Positions 57,841 to 64,000 of a DNA stretch of 64,000 nucleotides are shown here, one piece after another. The notes below the pieces were generated by a model that worked only from the letters and a program-made list of their open reading frames with translations, did no database searches and was not told the DNA's origin. The DNA comes from Aedes albopictus (taxonomy: Eukaryota; Arthropoda; Insecta; Diptera; Culicidae), in assembly GCF_035046485.1 (NCBI RefSeq), contig NC_085137.1, positions 46,927,155 to 46,991,154 on the forward strand, given 5' to 3'. The translations under genes were made by a program, and so were the position numbers. The first letter of the stretch is position 1, and every line of letters starts with the position of its first letter.

Positions 57841-58670
57841 TCGATGTTCGCTGCACTCAATCATTGCATTTTGTTCATCCTGTTCCAACGTTGTGCTGCC
57901 TGCCAGCCGTACAATCCGCTTGTTCAGTCCCAGTTCTGTTACAGATCCCCATCGAGTCCTGTGCAGCAGTGCTGCGCGCTTCATTCTTCACACCACCACC
58001 ACTGTCATCATCCTCGCCCAACAACGAAAGCATCATCATCGCAGTCGAATCGATCTGCTGCTGCTGCTGCCCTGTTACGTTTAAGCAAAGGTAGTGTGAC
58101 GACCGGGGTACGTGTCTCCCATACCTTAACTATATACACAGTGACGAAGAGAAACAAAGCTGCATGCACAGGGTGAAAAAATAATGTTCTCTCATTTGAA
58201 ATATGTCTTCTGTCGTTGGTCCGTTCGCCCGCTCTGCTTTTGATATCACCGTCGCTTCATCCATGAACTTTGCCACGGCTCAGGCTTACCCTTCTTTGTG
58301 TCACCCGATCTACCACCACCATCATCATCATCGGGCCTCCACGGAACGGAACCAACCAGTCACTCATCGGAATATACGTGTTTTTTTTTTCTTGCTTCTT
58401 TTTGCCACAACTTTTCTCCGAGCGAAATTTACATATTTTAATATAATTTTTCTGTCCTTTCTGTTCTGTGTGCGCGAGTCTTTCTGTGTCTCTCTGTGTG
58501 CTTCTGTGTCGGTCCCGGTTCTGTATCTCGCTCTCGCTTCGCACACCGAGAATGCTGCATTTACACATTGAGGCTTTTTTTTTTGCAGGAATAACAGCAG
58601 CCTGTAGAGAAATGTGGGGCAACGGTTCGAGTGGGATTGTTCGTTTCCTGCTCGTAACAAAATAGCATGC
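57840..58670. other. GC-richer, transposon-poor island
   Basis: CAG/CTG and CAC/CAT microsatellite runs (58050-58075, 58310-58335) and an AAG|GTAGTG donor-like site near 58091 suggest a UTR-containing exon on the + strand. The frames give only Ser/His-rich low-complexity peptides. Gene identity unknown. Confidence 0.25.
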
Positions 58671-58729
58671 TCATTCACGGGCATAATCTAACTCTTTCTC
58701 AGTATTTGGACAGCTATTTAAGAAACCAC

Positions 58730-59645
58730 ATGAATTCCAGGAGAAATTATTGAAGGAATTCCAGAGGAACCTTGAAGAAACTGCAGGAGGAATCCGTGAA
58801 AAACTGCCATATGAATCTCTGAAAGAACTCGTAGGGACACCCCTGAAGGAACTCCTGGACAAATCCTTCCAGGAACTGCTGTATGAAACCCTGAAGGAAC
58901 TTCTGCAAGAACTTTTGGTAGTACAAGATTCTCTCTGAGAAAGATCCCTGCAGAAAATTCAGAAGAAACCCCTGATTGCAACTTAAGAGATGTTCTAGGA
59001 AGAATCCACAAAGAAATTTAAGAAGGGATTTTTGGAGAAAACCCCCCGAAGAAATTCCACACGAAATCCTCCAAAGAATTCCAGGAGAAATTGCCTAAAG
59101 TAATCCAGCAGGAAACCTTAATGGAATTCCAACAAGAATACCCAAAGGAATCCCAGCCTGAATTTACAAAGGAATTCGAGGAGAAATCCTCGGAGAAAAT
59201 CCAAGAGGAATCCCTGAAGGTTTCCATGAGGAATCCCCGAAGAATATCCAGGAGGAATCACCAAAGATTCTTAATTTTCGGAGGCATGCTAGAAGAAATC
59301 CCTGAATTCTTGAATTCCGGGTAGGGAATCCCCGGAGGAATCTCCGAAGGAGTTTTAGGAGGAATCCGCGAAAGAAAATCAGGAGGAATTCCCGCCCGAA
59401 GCATTTCAAGGCAGAAACCCCGAAGGATTATCAAGAGGAATTATCAAAGGAATTCCACGATGAATTCCCGAATGAATTCCAGGAGGAATCCCCGAAAGTA
59501 TTCTAGGATGAATCCCCGGAGGATTCCCGGGAGGAAACTCCGAAGGCTTTTTAAGAGGAATCTTCGAAGGAATTGCAGGAGAAATACCTGAAAGAATTCC
59601 AGGAAGAATCCCTTAAAGGATTGTGGGAGGAATTCAACATGAGGT
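58730..59645. repeat. 12-bp-periodic array, minus-type
   Basis: Well-kept GGAATCCCNGAAGGAATTCC-like units. The + frame at 58750-58938 reads a 4-residue-periodic Leu/Glu/Lys peptide (SLKELVGTPLKELLDKSF), a direct effect of the 12-base period. Confidence 0.85.
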
Positions 59646-59779
59646 TCGAAGTTGAAGAAAAAAAAATCGCTTTTTATCCTGCCACATACTGTATTGTTGA
59701 ATTTCGGAGATTTATGGTCGGAACACCGATGAAGAAAGTAGCCCTAACATCGATTTCACCAGTAAGTAACTTTGCTACA

Positions 59780-60015
59780 ATTAAGGAGAAACATCAGAGT
59801 GAGAATACAAATATGACTGCCACAATGGCTGACTTGGATCCCTACTCACGTTTTTAAGAGCACCAATCTTAAAAAAATCATTAACAAATGCGCTCGTTTT
59901 GGAAAAACTGCCTCTTTTTGCAAGGGAGCAAAGCCAGGATAAACAAGTGCGGCTTAGTTCGATGCTTCGTTTGTCAGATTTGTGACTCTAAAGTTTGTAT
60001 TCAAAATTTCAAAGG
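59780..60015 (+). repeat. Dispersed direct repeat, copy 1
   Basis: From AAGGAGAAACATCAGAG through GCTGACTTGGATCCCT and CTGCCTCTTTTTGCAAG. About 85% alike to 63155-63400 in the same orientation. A fragment also lies at 55800-55880. Confidence 0.8.
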
Positions 60016-60803
60016 GATGAAAGTACTTTATCAATAATCATCAAATTTTGCCGGCATAATATACACATAATCATCTACCTTCAGTGAAAATTTCATGAAA
60101 ATTGGTAGAGAAATTCAAAAGTTATGAATAGGCAAACATCGCACATGAAAAACACGAAAACACTAACACTCACCCATATCAACACCAGTAGCTTTCGAAC
60201 CAATTGATAAAAGTTGATGAAATTTTGCAAGAAAGTGTCTCTATAAATATCATAACTGCTAACGAAATTTCATAAATATCATCACAAAACTTTAAACTGT
60301 AGCGTAGAAGAACCATCTAGTATGCGAATGAAAATTGATCATGAATGTACAAAATGCTTAAAACCACGTCTGTTTGTTTTTCATCCACAGTCAAAAATAA
60401 TGCATCGATTTTTATGAAATTTTGCACAAATAATAAACATACACCAAAGAGTTCTCAGTCAATAATTTGGCCAATTTTACCGATTAGTTACAGAGCTACA
60501 GCCGTACTACTGTGTCCCGATTATAGCGGATACAGGCTTTAGTATCTAGCCTAATGTGGCCCACACTTATATGAAAAACAAAAATTTCGAAAAATGCCAA
60601 GTCTTACCTCCTAAATCAGTTGTTTTGGATTCCCAGAAGCTACGTTCAAAATTTGAGCAAAATCAATCAAGCCTAAGGGGGCGCTCAAAACGCTTGAAGT
60701 TTGTATGGGAAAACTTGGCCAAATGTATGCAGAAATTTTAGGTTTTCGAATTTTGCCGCTAGGTGGCACTGTAAGCGTTCAATAATCAAACCCATTGGTA
60801 TTA

Positions 60804-61050
60804 TTGTAGGTGACTATGCCAAACAACTTTGTCGAAGACCGCAAAATGATCCAACGTCTGTGAAAAAAGTAATACTCTAGGTAAAGTGAGGATAAACTTT
60901 AATGTTGTTTTTCCAATGCATGTAAAGGAATAATATCAATAATGAAATCTCAATACTTTGCCTCACTTTGCCTAGGGTATACCTTTTTCACAGCCGTCGG
61001 ATCACTTCGCGGTCTTCGACAAAGTTCTTTGGTATATAGTCACCTACAAC
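60804..61050. repeat. Inner hairpin B
   Basis: Inverted arms TTGTAGGTGACTATGCCAAA ... TTGTCGAAGACCGC and GCGGTCTTCGACAAAG ... TAGTCACCTACAA, with the loop near 60890-60960. A decayed relative lies at about 845-900. Confidence 0.8.
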
Positions 61051-61051
61051 A

Positions 61052-61714
61052 ACACAGCGTAACAAAAATTAACTTTTGGTCTGTCTCAAGAGCAAACTTA
61101 TGTGTCTCTGACAGATTTTGGGCCGCTGAATCCGAATCCGGGCTCAGATTTGCTCCAACACGTCACAATTTTGAGCTATACCTCAATTTATAGGGCAAAA
61201 TATGCGATTTTGGGTTTTTTGACTGCAAGCCATTAAGTATAAAAATATCTTTTTTAAGCAATCAACAGGTTAATTGGTCAATTAACATCTAAATTAACGA
61301 CTCATGCAAAAAAAATCGTTTTACCAAATCAAATTTGATAGTTTCAAGCGATTTATGTTAGGTACGATATTTCCCATACAAGTCACCCTCCAAAAGTTGC
61401 ATGCAAGTTTTCATACTTACATAAAATGTTTAAATCTATCAAATTTGATTAGGTAAAACGAAATATTTTGCATGAGTCGTTAATTTAAATGTTAATTGAC
61501 CAGTTAACCTTTTGATTGGTTAAAAAAATATTTCGATGCATAATGGCTTGCAGTCAAAAAAGCTCAAAATCGCATATTTTGCCCCATAAATTGAGGTATA
61601 GCACAAAATTGTGACGTGTTGAAGCAAATCTGAGCCCGGATTCGGATTCAGCGACCCAAAATCCTTTGGAGACACATAAGTTTGCTCTTGAGACAAAAAA
61701 ATGTTGCGCTGTGT
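61052..61714. repeat. Inner hairpin C
   Basis: 663-bp inverted repeat from ACACAGCGTAACA to TGTTGCGCTGTGT, with long arms containing TTGCTC(T/C)...CGGGCTCAGATTTGCT and GTTAATTGGTCAATTAAC-type blocks. Centre near 61385. Confidence 0.85.
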
Positions 61715-62329
61715 AATACAAAAGCGGTATTTATTGAACGCTTACAGCGCCACCTAGCGGCAAAATTCGAAAACTTAAAATGTCTGCATACATTTGGCCA
61801 AGTTTTCCCATACAAATTTCAAGCGTTTTGAGTGCCCCCTTAGGCGATTTTGCTCAAATTTTGAACGTATCTTCTGGGAGTCCAAAACAACTGATTTAGG
61901 AGGTAAGACTTGACATTTTTCGAAATTTTTGTTTTTCATATAAGTGTGGGCCACCCTAATCTAGCCGTGTACAAAATTTCAAGTCAATTGGTTTGGAATT
62001 GACTGAATTATAGCGAAGAGTGCCCAAAATTCCGGCCGCTGCCCAAAAAAGAATGCCGATTTAACCTGTACAATTGTTCCCTATAGTAGAATACAAAAAT
62101 TCCATGAAGCAAAAATTAGGCACTATAGATATCATAGACTCGCGAAAACATGGTTGAGCAATATTATTTTAGTGTGTTTTACTGTGAATTTAAAGCTTAC
62201 CGAACGAGTATGACGTCACACAATCTGTTGTATTCATTGAAATCATGATGTCATGCTCGTTTGGCTACACGAACTGACTAATCAAAAACATATGCAACTA
62301 AAACTTTGTTTTGAACTTAGGGCCGATTT

Positions 62330-62485
62330 CTTCACCTACCCGGCTTAACGACGTAAGCCTGGTTTATCTTAAACCACACTTAAAGTTAAGCCAAATTCTT
62401 AAGCCAGGTTTAAATATTTGTATTTCTTCACACCGGCTTAGCAAATGAAGGCGATGGCTTAAGCTAAGCCAGGCTTAACGAAATT
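62330..62485. repeat. TTAAGCC motif cluster / MITE end
   Basis: After GGGCCGATTTCTTCACC, about ten copies of GCTTAA/TTAAGCC/AAGCCAGG in both orientations occupy 155 bases, with TTTCTTCAC repeated near 62430. Likely the end of an interspersed element. Confidence 0.55.
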
Positions 62486-62782
62486 TCCCATGTCATTCCA
62501 GTGACTTTCCAATGGAAACGTCATTTTAAGCCGCCGATATTTTGAAATGCCCGTTATATGCAATGAAGTAACAACAACAAAACATCCGTTGAAATTTTAG
62601 TAGGAAAAGCGGAATCGCTCGGTAAACTTTTCGGATGCAGAAGGAAATTAACAATCATGAACTACCATGACTGTTGATATTTTACCCAACGCTAGTATCG
62701 ACATTGCAGAAAAGGCGTTGCAATGTTGATTTTATGTTTTGATATCCAGAATCGCTCTTGCCGTGACAACTCTGGTTGTGGA

Positions 62783-62853
62783 TCAAACAATTGCATTATG
62801 ATTCACAATACAACCGAAATCAGTTGCTTTATGAATCATATTGCAATTGTTTG
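62783..62853. repeat. Short hairpin repeat
   Basis: TCAAACAATTGCATTATGATTC mirrored by GAATCATATTGCAATTGTTTGG across a ~25-base loop. Confidence 0.6.
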
Positions 62854-63154
62854 GTATAGGTAGTACGAAAAACTAGTCCGTTGTGATACGGCAAGTATAA
62901 ACCAAATTTCATAGTGCTGAGTTGTAAAAAGATCTTTTAAATCCACTTGCGTCATTTTTAGGTAGTGGAACTTATGTATAAAATTTATAAATATAATTAG
63001 TCATTCCGATCCTCATATAATATATTACTGTATAGTAGTAAGTACTGAAACTTAAACTCACTTTTAACTTCAATTGTCCTTACATGACATGGTTTGTTGA
63101 GGAAACGTATTAGTATTCACAAGCTAATCGCATACCAGAAGGACATTATGGGTA

Positions 63155-63400
63155 CTCTTTAAGGAGAAACTTCAGAGTATACAAATATGGCTGCCACAAT
63201 GGCCGACTTGGACCCCTGCTCACGTTTTCAAGAGCACAAATCTTGAAAATTCGTAAACAAATGTGCTAGATTTGGAAAAGCTGCCTCTTTTTGCAAGTGA
63301 GCAAAGCCAGGATAAACAAATGAGGCATGTTTCGATGCTTTTTTCGTCAGATTTGTGCCTCTAAACTTTGTATGCAAAATTGCAATGGGATTTCTTGATG
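63155..63400 (+). repeat. Dispersed direct repeat, copy 2
   Basis: Same unit and orientation as 59780-60015. The pair brackets the nested foldback but shows no LTR-type TG...CA ends. Confidence 0.8.
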
Positions 63401-63590
63401 TTTCAGCTTAAACAGATTAAATTGTTGCGTAAGCCATGATTTTCTGCTTATTTGAAATGTTTCATGATTTTGCGAATGAGATAATCAAAGATTGCCTTGA
63501 TGATCGCGACGTTCTCTCAGTTCACGCTGTTAAGTGAATCCCCCCTATTCTTTTTACATGGTAAATTTTTCATGTAATACAAGTATTTGG

Positions 63591-63682
63591 AATTGAAAAA
63601 CCGGGAAAAAAAATTGGTAATCGTACTGGGAAAACCGGAAAAAAGAAGGGAATTTCAAAACTGAAATTGAGTGGCCACCCTG
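63591..63682 (+). mobile_element. Isolated right end of a hAT element
   Basis: Decayed CCGGGAAAA motifs followed by GAAATTGAGTGGCCACCCTG, matching the right terminus of 47814-51342. The left end and transposase are absent here. Confidence 0.75.
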
Positions 63683-63721
63683 AAGAAAAAACCTGCCAAT
63701 AATATCCAACGTCACCCTATT

Positions 63722-63893
63722 AGGCAGCATCCATTTATTACGTAACGCCAAAATCGACATTTTTCGACCCCCGCCTTCCCCTTCTCCGTAACGCTTTTTT
63801 GTATGAAAGCTTACCATTTTTGTATGGGCTGTAACGCTTGACCATACTCCCTCCCTCCCCCTAGAGCGTTACGTAATTTGTGAATGGCGCCTT
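63722..63893. mobile_element. C-tract foldback MITE, copy 5
   Basis: The arms GCATCCATTTATTACGTAAC and GTTACGTAATTTGTGAATGG are inverted. The C-tracts (GACCCCCGCCTTCCCC and CTCCCTCCCTCCCCC) are again direct on the + strand. The arm core is ACGTAACGC rather than ACGTCACGC, on both sides. Confidence 0.85.
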
Positions 63894-64000
63894 AGGTATT
63901 CAAAATATGTAATGTTTGGAAGTACACCACGAATAATACTTTTTATATTTAGAATTATGAGTCAAAATGTTGAATATTCGATGGGCTAAACGTGGTTTGA

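Larger units (their letters stand above)
60552..61958. mobile_element. Nested foldback element with 8-bp target duplication
   Basis: 1407 bp flanked by ATCTAGCC on both sides (60544-60551 and 61959-61966). The outer arms start TAATGTGGCCCACACTTATA and end in the inverted AAGTGTGGGCCACCCTA, each ~240 bp, with CGCTAGGTGGCACTGTAAGC paired to GCGCCACCTAGCGGC. The interior is two complete further hairpins (60804-61050 and 61052-61714). An 8-bp duplication is usual for hAT and P-type elements. No transposase. It sits inside a copy of the 22323-type palindrome, whose right half is 61959-62045. Confidence 0.85.

Noticed and set aside
58750..58938. Leucine-rich helical ORF
   Set aside because: A by-product of the 12-base repeat period; same-type peptides occur in every such array.
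59780..63400. LTR pair
   Set aside because: No TG...CA ends, no primer site, no pol sequence between them and no target duplication.

Overview
This is eukaryotic DNA, most likely a culicine mosquito (Aedes-type). The signs are an AT-rich, low-gene-density sequence, canonical GT-AG introns, one conserved metazoan membrane-protein gene, tRNA-derived SINEs of the Feilai kind, and a very high load of Ty3/gypsy, hAT, non-LTR and foldback/MITE elements. No bacterial or organellar features were seen. A run of exactly 500 Ns (14897-15396) is an assembly gap.

Layout. 1-3.75 kb: the 3' part of a TMEM184C-type gene on the + strand (four exons, upstream exons outside the window). 4.56-9.74 kb: a complete Ty3/gypsy LTR retrotransposon with identical LTRs and one intact gag-pol frame. 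10.9-17.4 kb: foldback MITEs, a 2.1-kb array of degenerate ~23-bp units, a tandem duplication, the gap, a broken non-LTR reverse transcriptase, and a 12-bp-periodic array. 18.2-21.05 kb: relatively GC-rich sequence with few transposons that looks like promoter, 5' UTR or exon sequence of an unidentified gene; similar islands lie at 29.5-30.3, 34.6-35.5, 46.1-47.3 and 57.8-58.7 kb. 21.1-28.7 kb: nested foldback elements, 12-bp arrays, SINEs and piggyBac-like MITEs. 31-34 kb: more arrays and a foldback MITE. 39.0-44.5 kb: one non-LTR retrotransposon on the minus strand, apparently split by a 4.7-kb block of other elements. 47.8-51.3 kb: a complete hAT-superfamily transposon with a two-exon transposase. 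53-57 kb: decayed transposon and possible gene fragments. 58.7-59.6 kb: another 12-bp array. 60.5-62.0 kb: a 1.4-kb nested foldback with an 8-bp target duplication. 63.6-63.9 kb: a hAT-related end and a foldback MITE.

Only three coding units look intact or near-intact: TMEM184C (host), gypsy gag-pol and the hAT transposase (both mobile). The rest is mostly a stratified transposon landscape, in which several insertions carry clear target-site duplications and so can be ordered in time. The most unusual signals are the C-tract foldback family with covarying arms, the nested three-hairpin element, the split non-LTR element, and the frame-preserving 12-bp arrays.
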